A stretch of DNA of 64,000 nucleotides from an uncultured Chloroflexota bacterium (GTDB lineage Bacteria > Chloroflexota > Limnocylindria > Limnocylindrales > CSP1-4): contig CAIJPD010000045.1 in NCBI GenBank assembly GCA_903822495.1, forward strand, positions 121,580 through 185,579. Reading direction: 5' to 3'. This document shows positions 52,387-60,353 of the stretch, piece by piece; position 1 is the first letter of the stretch; every line of letters begins with the position of its first letter. The translations under genes were made by a program, and so were the position numbers. Below the pieces are notes generated by a model. The model ran no database searches, was not told the DNA's origin, and saw only the letters and a program-made list of their open reading frames with translations.

Positions 52387-53723
52387 GCTCGCAGCCTTTC
52401 AATCTCGGTGAAGAAGCCGGGGTAGGAGATCGAGGCGCTGCCCGGCCGGGCGACACGGGTCGAGCCGCCGGCCACGAGGCCCGCGATCGCGAAGGTCATC
52501 GCGAGGCGATGGTCGTCGAGGCTGTCGGTTGGTCCGCCTGTGAGCGGGGTGGGGCCAGTGATCGTGATGTCATCTCCGTCGACGCGGATGTCCGCACCCA
52601 GGGCGGAGAGACCCGCCTGGATGCCGGCCAGTCGGTCGGACTCCTTGTGGCGGAGCTCGCCGGCGCCGCGGATATGCGTGGTGCCGGTCGCTTGCGTGGC
52701 GGCCAGGCAGAGGATGGGGATCTCGTCGATGGCCGATGCAACGTCCACCGGGGACAGGTCGATCGCCGTGAGTCGGCTCGACCGGATCGTGAGCGTGGCG
52801 GTGGGCTCGCCCACGCCGTCGTCGGCCGCGGGGCTGGTGATGCGCTCGTCGATCTTCGCGCCCATCGCCCGGAGGATGTCGATGATCGCCCGGCGCGTAG
52901 GGTTCACCCCGACGTCGAAGATGCGCAGGGCGGCATCGGGGTGGATGGCCCCGGCGACCAGCCAGAAGGCCGCTCCGGATGCATCGCCCGGGACGCGCTC
53001 GTCGACGGGCAGGACACGACCGCCACCATCCAGCGAGATCGTGACGGACCCGTCGGCCTCGACGATCCGCTCCACGGCGATGCCCCGCGCCCGCAGCATC
53101 CGCTCCGTGTGGTCGCGCGTGGCCACGGCCTCGCGCACCGTGGTCCGTCCGTCCGCCCGCAGGGCGGCGAACAGGATTGCCGACTTGACCTGCGCGCTGG
53201 GGACCGCCGTCCGGTAATCGATCGGGCGCAGCGGGCTCCGGCCGGTCACGCTGACGGGCGGGAGCGCGTCGCCGTCGCGGCCGGCCACGGTCGCCCCCAT
53301 CAGCCTGAGCGGCTCGACGATCCGGGCGACGGGACGGCTCCGCAGCGACGCGTCCCCGTCCAGGGTCGCGCTGATGGGCAGCCCGGCGAGGATCCCGGAG
53401 AACAATCGCAGGCTGGTCCCGGAGTTGCCGCAGTCCAGGGCGCCGTCGGGCTGGCGCAGGTGATCGACCCCGGGTGAGATCACGCGGTAGTCCACGGTTC
53501 GGCCGTCCTCGCGGACGCGCTCCACGGTAGCTCCCAGCCGGGCGACGATCCCCGCGGTCGAGCGGATGTCCGCGCCGTCGCCGGCAGCCGTGATGTGGCT
53601 CTCGCCCTCGGCCAGCAGCGCCAGCATCAGCGCCCGGTGGCTGATCGACTTGTCGCCGGGCACGCGCAACTCACCGCGCAGGCGCGCGGCGGGCGTGATC
53701 GTCCGTGCCTCCTCGGCAGTCAT
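52383..53723 (-). CDS. aroA: 3-phosphoshikimate 1-carboxyvinyltransferase (EPSP synthase)
   Basis: LRVPGDKSISHRALML, DCGNSGTSLRLFSG, SAQVKSAILFAAL, GAGELRHKESDRLAGI, DDHRLAMTFAIAGL. Confidence 0.96.
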   Translation of the reverse strand: MTAEEARTITPAARLRGELRVPGDKSISHRALMLALLAEGESHITAAGDGADIRSTAGIVARLGATVERVREDGRTVDYRVISPGVDHLRQPDGALDCGNSGTSLRLFSGILAGLPISATLDGDASLRSRPVARIVEPLRLMGATVAGRDGDALPPVSVTGRSPLRPIDYRTAVPSAQVKSAILFAALRADGRTTVREAVATRDHTERMLRARGIAVERIVEADGSVTISLDGGGRVLPVDERVPGDASGAAFWLVAGAIHPDAALRIFDVGVNPTRRAIIDILRAMGAKIDERITSPAADDGVGEPTATLTIRSSRLTAIDLSPVDVASAIDEIPILCLAATQATGTTHIRGAGELRHKESDRLAGIQAGLSALGADIRVDGDDITITGPTPLTGGPTDSLDDHRLAMTFAIAGLVAGGSTRVARPGSASISYPGFFTEIERLRA

Positions 53724-53748
53724 CGGCCGGCCCCCTGTGCGCTGCGGC

Positions 53749-54831
53749 TCAGTGCTTGGACAGGCCGCCGCCGCCCGCGGCGGGGACGGAGCCCCAGGCC
53801 CGGAGGTCGCCGTGCATGTCCTTGACGTGCTCGTGGATCGGCACGATGGCGGCCATCAGGTCGGCGAACATCGGCAGCGTCAGCTGCTGCTCGGCGTCCG
53901 AGAGCGCCTTGTCCGGGTCGGGGTGGACCTCCACCATCACGCCGTCGGCCCCCACGGCGACGCCACCCACGGAGAGCGGCTTGACCAGCCAGCGCTTGCC
54001 CGTGGCGTGCGACGGATCGACGAGGACCGGCAGGTGGGTCAGGCTGTGGAGCACCGGCACCGCCGACAGGTCCATGGTGTTGCGCGTGTACGTCTCAAAC
54101 GTCCGGATGCCGCGCTCGCAGAGCATCACGTTGGGGTTGCCCGACGCGAGGATGTACTCCGCGGCCATGAGCAGCTCCTCGATGGTCGCGCCGAAGCCGC
54201 GCTTGAGCATGACGGGCTTGGACATGCGGCCCACCGCGTTGAGGAGCGAGTAGTTCTGCATGTTCCGGGCGCCGATCTGGAGGATGTCGGCGTACTCGGC
54301 CACGATGTCGAGCTGGTTGGCCTCCATGACCTCGGTGATGATCGGGAGGCCGGTGCGCTCGCGCGCCTCGGACAGGTAGCGGAGCGCCTCGACGCCCAGG
54401 CCCTGGAAGGAGTACGGGCTGGTCCGGGGCTTGAACGCTCCGCCGCGCAGGACCGTGGCACCCGAGGCCTTGACCGAGTCCGCGGTCTCAAACAGCTGGT
54501 CGCGGCTCTCCACGGAACACGGGCCGGCCATCACGGTCAGCGAGCCATCGCCGATCATCGCGTCCATGACCCGGATCACCGTGTCCTCGGCGTGGAACTC
54601 GCGGGAGGCCAGCTTGAAGGGCCGGCTGATCGGCGTGACCCGCTCGACCCCGGACAACTGCCCGAGGGCGCCCATCAGGGAGGACTTCCGGCTGCCGATC
54701 TCACCCACGACCGCGACCACGACCCGCTGGGCGCCCGCGTGGCCGAACGGCGTCAGGCCTTCATCGAGGATGTGGCTCTTGACGCCGAGGATCTCGGCCT
54801 CGGTTGCGGTGCTGGCCATGACCACGAACAT
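53749..54831 (-). CDS. aroF: 3-deoxy-7-phosphoheptulonate synthase (AroAbeta type with N-terminal ferredoxin-like domain)
   Basis: [47 protein letters not shown]-like [29 protein letters not shown]. Confidence 0.95.
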   Translation of the reverse strand: MFVVMASTATEAEILGVKSHILDEGLTPFGHAGAQRVVVAVVGEIGSRKSSLMGALGQLSGVERVTPISRPFKLASREFHAEDTVIRVMDAMIGDGSLTVMAGPCSVESRDQLFETADSVKASGATVLRGGAFKPRTSPYSFQGLGVEALRYLSEARERTGLPIITEVMEANQLDIVAEYADILQIGARNMQNYSLLNAVGRMSKPVMLKRGFGATIEELLMAAEYILASGNPNVMLCERGIRTFETYTRNTMDLSAVPVLHSLTHLPVLVDPSHATGKRWLVKPLSVGGVAVGADGVMVEVHPDPDKALSDAEQQLTLPMFADLMAAIVPIHEHVKDMHGDLRAWGSVPAAGGGGLSKH

Positions 54832-54876
54832 CCCAGTGCGTCCTCTCTGTCGCTTCGCGAGCCTGGCCGAGGCAAG

Positions 54877-54903
54877 AAAAAAAGCAGAGGCCTTGCCCCT
54901 GCT
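54877..54903 (-). terminator. Intrinsic terminator in the aroF leader
   Basis: - strand AGCAGGGGC-AAG-GCCTCTGCT (one G-U) then TTTTTTT. Confidence 0.85.
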
Positions 54904-54951
54904 TCTTGCCCGGCATGACCCGTGCCCCCGGGTCTCAGGATCCGGGAGCGG

Positions 54952-54987
54952 TTATGCCGGGCTTCGAAAGTAGAAGAAGTGCGCCAT
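54952..54987 (-). CDS. Candidate aromatic leader peptide MAHFFYFRSPA*
   Basis: ATG GCG CAC TTC TTC TAC TTT CGA AGC CCG GCA TAA on - strand upstream of aroF and its leader terminator. Confidence 0.7.
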   Translation of the reverse strand: MAHFFYFRSPA

Positions 54988-54997
54988 CAGTCCCCGG

Positions 54998-55027
54998 ACG
55001 GTAGCCCACTCCGGCGCCTCGTGTCAA
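54998..55027 (-). promoter_or_regulatory. Putative promoter of the aro operon leader
   Basis: - strand TTGACA (55027-55022), 18-nt spacer, TACCGT (55003-54998). Confidence 0.5.
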
Positions 55028-55101
55028 TTGAGGGGGGTGCCGGACGGACCCCCGGGATCGGCTCCCTCGCCCGATGGTAGAATGCCGCCCGCTGCCCTCG
55101 C

Positions 55102-55193
55102 GGAGAGGTCGCATAGTGGCCTAGTGCAGCGGTTTGCTAAACCGCCATGTGGGGTAACCTGCATCGAGGGTTCGAATCCCTCCCTCTCCGCCA
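55102..55193 (+). tRNA. tRNA-Ser(GCT), CCA encoded
   Basis: GGAGAGG...GCGGT-TTGCTAA-ACCGC...long variable arm...GGTTCGAATCC...CCTCTCCGCCA. Confidence 0.95.
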
Positions 55194-55239
55194 TACCATT
55201 CCGCCCGCCCGCAACCGGGCACCGCAGCGGAGGATCGCC

Positions 55240-55809
55240 GTGCCGGACGACCACCGGGCCAGCGTCCCCGGGCCCGCCGATGCCATTCGCCCTCTGCTTC
55301 GGACGCGCCAGTTCCGTGAGTTCACGGCCGTGCCCCCAACGGCGGAGGAGCTCGACGCGATCGTGGACGCCGCGCGCTGGTCGGGAAGCAGCCAGAACAC
55401 GCAACCCTGGCGTTTCGTCGTCATCCACGACGAGGCCTCGATCCGCCGGATCGCCGCCGCCGGCATGCCGCTCACCCGCTCCCTCCAGACCGCCACGGCC
55501 GCGGTCGCGATCGTGCTGCCCGTCAGCCCGGAGCGGGCGGTCTCCCTGGCCTACGACGACGGCCGCGCCGCGGAGCGGATGCTGATCGCCGCCTCGATGC
55601 TCGGCCTCGGCGCGGGCATCGCCTGGATCAAGGCAGACACGCGCCCCGTTGTCGCGGACCTCCTGGCCATGCCCGCCGACCGGATGGTGCGGACCATCGT
55701 CGCCATCGGCCGCCCCACCGCGTCGGCTCGTGCCCCCAAGTCGGAGCCGGGGAGTGCCCGCCTGCCGCGGTCGGAGGTGGTGTTCGAGGATCGCTGGCCC
55801 GGCGGCTGA
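55240..55809 (+). CDS. Nitroreductase family protein
   Basis: RQFREFTAVPPTAEELDAIVDAARWSGSSQNTQPWRFVVIHDEA; GLGAGIAW. Confidence 0.82.
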   Translation: MPDDHRASVPGPADAIRPLLRTRQFREFTAVPPTAEELDAIVDAARWSGSSQNTQPWRFVVIHDEASIRRIAAAGMPLTRSLQTATAAVAIVLPVSPERAVSLAYDDGRAAERMLIAASMLGLGAGIAWIKADTRPVVADLLAMPADRMVRTIVAIGRPTASARAPKSEPGSARLPRSEVVFEDRWPGG

Positions 55810-55937
55810 CCCCGCCGGGCGCTGCCACAGCGCGCCATGCCCGACCACGCGGAGCCCGGCCGTGCGACGGCCCACGGGGAAGCGGCCGTCGCGCCCATGC
55901 GTTCGGGCCCCGGGTTCGCTAGACTCTCCCCTGCATT

Positions 55938-56013
55938 GCGCCCGTAGCTCAGCGGATAGAGCGTCAGGTTGCGGACCTGAAGGTCGTGGGTTCGAGTCCC
56001 GCCGGGCGCGCCA
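55938..56013 (+). tRNA. tRNA-Arg(GCG), CCA encoded
   Basis: GCGCCCG/CGGGCGC acceptor; TCAGG-TTGCGGA-CCTGA anticodon arm; GTGGG-TTCGAGT-CCCGC T arm; AGCGGATAGAGC D arm, G73. Confidence 0.93.
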
Positions 56014-56189
56014 TTCTCCATCGCCATCGTGACGACCCCGGAGCATCCTCCGGGGTCGTGTGATTCCCGGACCATCGCCGCGGACGCGGCCGCCGAATCG
56101 CCGCCGAATCGCCCTTGACCGGCGGCCCCCGGCGCGGATCATGGTCTCCGTTCGACCCTTCGCGTCCCGAGCTGAAGGAGACCGGTTCG

Positions 56190-57203
56190 ATGACGCCTGA
56201 GCCGACCGCCGTTGCCGCCGACGCGGATGCGATCACCTGGGAGGCCGACATCTCCCTGCTCCGCGGGTCCGAAGTCCTCGGCGACCTCGTCAAGGTGTTC
56301 GGGATCTCCGCGGGCCTGGTCGCCCTCCTCCTGTCGCTCCTGCTCGCGACCAGCGGCGAGGCGGAGCAGATCCCGATGGTGATCGCCGGGTCCGTCGTTC
56401 TCGCCGGGGTCCTGCTCCTGGTCGGGCTCCTGGCCAGCGGGCTGCTGTTCGGCGGGCACATGCGGTTCCGCTACCGGGTCGATGGCCGCGGCGTGCGCGT
56501 CACGCTGGTGGATCGCCGCGCCCGGGCCGTCAACCGGATCACGGCCGTCGCCGGGCTGCTCGCGGGCAAGCCGGGCGCCGCCGGGACGGGGCTCATGGCC
56601 ATGAGCCAGGAGGAGACGGCCCTCGAGTGGGACGGGGCCTTCCGGGCGGTCGTGGACGAGCGCCGCCGGACGATCACCTTCCGCAACGCCTGGCGCCGCA
56701 TGGTGGTGGTCCATGTCACGCCGGACCTCTGGCCGGCCGTGGTCGAGCGCGTCCGGGCAGAGATGGCGGCGGCCGGCACCGACGCCCGGTCATCGGGGCG
56801 GACCTCGCCCCTGCCGCGTGTCCTCGGCCTGAGCGTGGCGGCGGTTGTCGCCTCGCTGGCCTGCTTCCCGCTCGCGGACGCCTTCGACGCGGACCTCTTC
56901 CTGCTGATCCTCGTGCTGTGCTTCGCCGTCGCGATGATCTGGCTGGTCAGCCTGTTCGCGTGGGTGGTCTTCGGGGGTCTGGCGCTCATCGACCTCTCGG
57001 TGGTCCTGTCGCTCCTGGAGGTCCGGACCTCGATGTTCTTCCCCGGCGAGACGTACCGCGGCTTCGACGTCCTCGACGACAACGACCTCGCCGCGCTGGT
57101 GCTGGCCGTCCTGGGCCAGGCGGCGCTCGTGGCGCTGGGCGTCTCCGCGCTCCGGGGCCGGCTCCCGTCGATGCTGGAGCGCGACATGGATGACCAGGGG
57201 TAG
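56190..57203 (+). CDS. Hypothetical membrane protein
   Basis: ATG at 56190 preceded by GAAGGAG; N- and C-terminal TM segments. Confidence 0.65.
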   Translation: MTPEPTAVAADADAITWEADISLLRGSEVLGDLVKVFGISAGLVALLLSLLLATSGEAEQIPMVIAGSVVLAGVLLLVGLLASGLLFGGHMRFRYRVDGRGVRVTLVDRRARAVNRITAVAGLLAGKPGAAGTGLMAMSQEETALEWDGAFRAVVDERRRTITFRNAWRRMVVVHVTPDLWPAVVERVRAEMAAAGTDARSSGRTSPLPRVLGLSVAAVVASLACFPLADAFDADLFLLILVLCFAVAMIWLVSLFAWVVFGGLALIDLSVVLSLLEVRTSMFFPGETYRGFDVLDDNDLAALVLAVLGQAALVALGVSALRGRLPSMLERDMDDQG

Positions 57204-57241
57204 CGGCGGGTCACCGCGCGACCGTCGCTCGCCGGCCTGCT

Positions 57242-57323
57242 CGGCGGGCCGGACATGAAGCGGCCCGCCGGGCCGGGGCCGGGCGGGCCGTCGATCGATC
57301 TTGGGGCGGCGCGCCGCCCCAAG
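57242..57323. terminator. Pair of perfect hairpins between convergent genes, including a 24-bp perfect palindrome
   Basis: CGGCGGGCCG-gacatgaag-CGGCCCGCCG (57242-57270) and CTTGGGGCGGCGCGCCGCCCCAAG (57300-57323). Confidence 0.6.
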
Positions 57324-57337
57324 GTTCCTGGTCGTGT

Positions 57338-57754
57338 CTAGGCCTTGATCCGCATGATCGCCGTCCAGGCCATCAGGCCGGCGACGGCGTGAAGGGCCCA
57401 GCCGGCCCACACGAGGATGTCGGTGTTGAAGTGGCTGACGAGGCCGCGGGCGTCTTCGACCAGGTAGAGCCCCGCGCCAAGGACGATCACCAGCCCAAGC
57501 AGGTACTGGCCCGTGGCGTTGTTCAGGGCGCTGGCGGGCGATCCGGGCCAGAAGCGCCAGGCCAGGATGATCCCCGCCGCCACAAGGGAGACGTAGGGGA
57601 GTCCGATCGAGTCCGTCAGCACGCCTAGGACTGCCCAGTCCGCGACCAGGACCAGCGCAGCCGTCGAGAGGACCGAGGCGGGCGGAGCGGGCGGCGTCGG
57701 CACGGCGCTTGCGGCACCGGCCGGCGCGGCGTTGGGAGCGGGCTGATCGGGCAT
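57338..57754 (-). CDS. Hypothetical membrane protein (four TM)
   Basis: MPDQPAPNAAPAG... preceded by GGAGGT; hydrophobic segments. Confidence 0.6.
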   Translation of the reverse strand: MPDQPAPNAAPAGAASAVPTPPAPPASVLSTAALVLVADWAVLGVLTDSIGLPYVSLVAAGIILAWRFWPGSPASALNNATGQYLLGLVIVLGAGLYLVEDARGLVSHFNTDILVWAGWALHAVAGLMAWTAIMRIKA

Positions 57755-57854
57755 CGCGACCTCCATCCGGTCATGTGGCATTGGGCCGGCAGAGCCGCCC
57801 CATCGGGCCAGCGCGAGCATACGCACCTCGTGCGCTTCCGAGAAGACCCTCCCG

Positions 57855-59036
57855 TCAGCCGAGGCCCACCAGCAGGAGGGGATCGCCCAGCTTGCCGTCA
57901 TAGCGGGGTCGGAAGCGGTCCGGGTTGTACATCTTCGCCACGTCCACGGTCCGCGGGCCCGCCCCGATCGGCGGCAGCTCGGTGTGTGCGTAATTGCCGT
58001 CGCGGATCGCCGTCATCCGCCCCGTGACGCCATCCGCGATGAGGTCCATCGCGACATTCGCAAAGGTGATGGCGACCATCTGGTCCAGGGAGTCGGCTTC
58101 GCCGCTGCGCAGGTCGTAGGTCAGCTCGGAGTGCACCGTGTCGAAGCCCGTCAGGCGCAGGAGGTCGGCGGCCAGCGCCTCCCCGACATTCGCCTTGCGC
58201 CGGTGCCCGAAGGCATCGGCCGCGCCGACTTCCGCGATCTGCCCGTCGATGGGGACCGCGCCCTCGGCAGCAATGACGAACGCATAGCGGCTGGGGTTTG
58301 CCGCGTGGTCGGCGGTGAGGATGGCCGCCAGGTGCTCCAGGTCGTATGGCGCCTCGGGGATCACGCACCGGCCCGACGTGACGTAGGCCGCGTAGAGGGC
58401 GGAGAACCCGGCATCGCGACCAAAGATCCGGAAGACCCCGATCCGCTCATGGCTGCCCAGCGTGGTCCGCTGCCGGGTGATCAGCTCCTTCGCGCGGGTG
58501 ATCGCGGACGAGAACCCGATGCAGTACTCGGTCCCCTGGACGTCGTTGTCCATCGTCTTCGGGATGCCGATCACGGGCACGCCCGCCGCGTTGAGGATGG
58601 TCGCGAAGCTGAGCGTGTCGTCGCCACCGATGGTGACCAGGACGTCCAGGCCCAGTGCCTCGACCTGGTCCACCACGACCGAGGTCAGGTCGTACACGCC
58701 CTCGACGCCGGTGCGCAGGGGCGCCCGGGACGCCGCATCCAGCCAGGCGGGCAACCCGGCCGCCTTCATCCTGGCGGGGTTGGTCCGGGAGGTGTGGAGG
58801 ATGGTCCCGCCGGTTCGGTCGATCGTCCGGGTGTTGATCCGGTCCAGGGTGCGCAGATAGGTTGGGTCCCGTTCCGCGCCGGGCCGGGGGTGGGTGAGGC
58901 CCTGCCAGCCGCGGCGGATGCCGATCACCTCATAGCCCAGGTCGGTGGAGCGATAGACCACGCTCTTGATGACGGAGTTCAGGCCGGGAACGTCGCCGCC
59001 CCCGGTGAGGATGCCGATCCGGCGCGGTCGCTGCAT
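57855..59036 (-). CDS. 6-phosphofructokinase, PPi-dependent-type active site
   Basis: GILTGGGDVPGLNSVI; TIGGDDTLSFA and IPKTMDND (Asp/Lys at the phospho-donor selectivity positions). Confidence 0.92.
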   Translation of the reverse strand: MQRPRRIGILTGGGDVPGLNSVIKSVVYRSTDLGYEVIGIRRGWQGLTHPRPGAERDPTYLRTLDRINTRTIDRTGGTILHTSRTNPARMKAAGLPAWLDAASRAPLRTGVEGVYDLTSVVVDQVEALGLDVLVTIGGDDTLSFATILNAAGVPVIGIPKTMDNDVQGTEYCIGFSSAITRAKELITRQRTTLGSHERIGVFRIFGRDAGFSALYAAYVTSGRCVIPEAPYDLEHLAAILTADHAANPSRYAFVIAAEGAVPIDGQIAEVGAADAFGHRRKANVGEALAADLLRLTGFDTVHSELTYDLRSGEADSLDQMVAITFANVAMDLIADGVTGRMTAIRDGNYAHTELPPIGAGPRTVDVAKMYNPDRFRPRYDGKLGDPLLLVGLG

Positions 59037-59167
59037 GACGCAATCCTAGCGCGCGTCCCGGGTGCCCCACCATCGGCCAACCGGCCCATCCTGGTCCGGG
59101 TCTGACGAGCGCGATCCATGTCTCGTGGCCTCGTCGAGGACACTGCTGGCGCCGGTATGATCGAGGC

Positions 59168-59593
59168 ATGAACTACGAGTTGTTCATGGGTGAGGCCATC
59201 GCGGAGGCCCGCGCCGCCCTGGCGCACGGCCAGCGTCCGCATGCCGCGGTCGCCGTCGTCGATGACGCGATGGTCGCGCGGGGCCACGACCGGGTCGCCG
59301 AACTGGACGATCCCACGGCCCATGCCGTGATCGTGGCGCTCCGCGAGGCGGCCCGGAAGCTGGGCCGGGAGCGGCTCGGCGACGCAACCATCTTCGCCAC
59401 GGTCGAGCCGTGCGTGATGTGCATCGGGGCGCTGCTCGAGAGCGATGTCGCCGCGCTCGTCTTCGCGGCCCCCAATCGGACCGACGGCGCCGCCGGCTCC
59501 GTCATCCAGCTGGCCGAGCACCCGGACCTCCGCCGCCACCTCAAGGTCGTCAGCGGCATCCGCCGCGACGAGGTCGAGGACCTCCTGGGCTGA
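59168..59593 (+). CDS. TadA-like nucleoside/tRNA deaminase family protein with Glu-to-Val in the HAE motif
   Basis: DPTAHAVIVALREAARKLG...ATVEPCVMCIGALLES; zinc ligands kept, catalytic Glu codon is GTG. Confidence 0.88.
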   Translation: MNYELFMGEAIAEARAALAHGQRPHAAVAVVDDAMVARGHDRVAELDDPTAHAVIVALREAARKLGRERLGDATIFATVEPCVMCIGALLESDVAALVFAAPNRTDGAAGSVIQLAEHPDLRRHLKVVSGIRRDEVEDLLG

Positions 59594-59679
59594 GTCCCGG
59601 GCACGTTCCGGGCCGGTCCGCGGCAGGCCGCGTCGCCGCGGCGGGGGGTGGGGGTCGCCAGTTTGGTATCCTCCGCGAC

Positions 59680-59765
59680 GGAGAGGTGTCCGAGTGGTCG
59701 ATGGTGCCGCTCTCGAAAAGCGGTCTGCGCAAGCAGCGTGGGTTCGAATCCCACCCTCTCCGCCA
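59680..59765 (+). tRNA. tRNA-Ser(CGA), CCA encoded
   Basis: GGAGAGG...CCGCT-CTCGAAA-AGCGG...GGTTCGAATC...CCTCTCCGCCA. Confidence 0.96.
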
Positions 59766-59872
59766 GGTGCTCGCGTCACGGATCGCGCCGGGCGATGTCC
59801 GGCCACGCTCATTGCCTGATCCTGTTGACTCGCGCTGACGCGCCTCTTCCGCGGGGCCGTCGACACCATCGC

Positions 59873-59960
59873 GGAGAGGTCGCCTAGTGGACTATGGCGC
59901 CGCACTGGAAATGCGGTTCGGGGCAACCCGTCGAGGGTTCGAATCCCTCCCTCTCCGCCA
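59873..59960 (+). tRNA. tRNA-Ser(GGA), CCA encoded
   Basis: GGAGAGG...CCGCA-CTGGAAA-TGCGG...GGTTCGAATCC...CCTCTCCGCCA. Confidence 0.96.
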
Positions 59961-60052
59961 CACCGCCCCAGCGGCGGACGCCCCTCCGTTCGGCGTGGAG
60001 CCGTCCGGCTCGCCTCGTCCGACCCGGCGGCCCATTCGGGTACACTGCCACA

Positions 60053-60318
60053 GCCGTGCTAGGCGGGGAACTAGCGGTGCCCTGTACCTGCAATCCGCTC
60101 CAGCAGGGCTGAATTCCCTCCCGAGGTCTCCGCTCTCGAACGCTGCCGTCGTGGGTGACGTTGAGGGCCGGGTCCCGCGCAGCGGCGAACCGCGATCCGT
60201 GTCAGGTCCGGAAGGAAGCAGCACTAAGCGACCATCGCCGGGTGCCGCGGAACGGCCTGGCCCGAGCCACGCACGAACGTGGGCACGAGAGTCCCCAGAT
60301 CGACGGAGGGTGCACGGC
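60053..60318 (+). ncRNA. ffs: Signal recognition particle RNA, large (Alu-domain-containing) type
   Basis: GCCGTGCTAGGCGGGGAACTAGCGGTGCCCTGTACCTGCAATCCGCT 5' domain; GTCAGGTCCGGAAGGAAGCAGCAC S-domain apical core; ends pair GCCGTGC/GCACGGC; -10 TACACT at 60041. Confidence 0.95.
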
Positions 60319-60353
60319 ACCTTCCTCCCGCTCGCCGCGCGCGCAGGAGCCAC

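Noticed and set aside
55024-56142. 372-aa - strand ORF across tRNA-Ser(GCT) and tRNA-Arg
   Set aside because: Contains reverse-translated tRNA sequence (RDSNPR.. strings); artefact.
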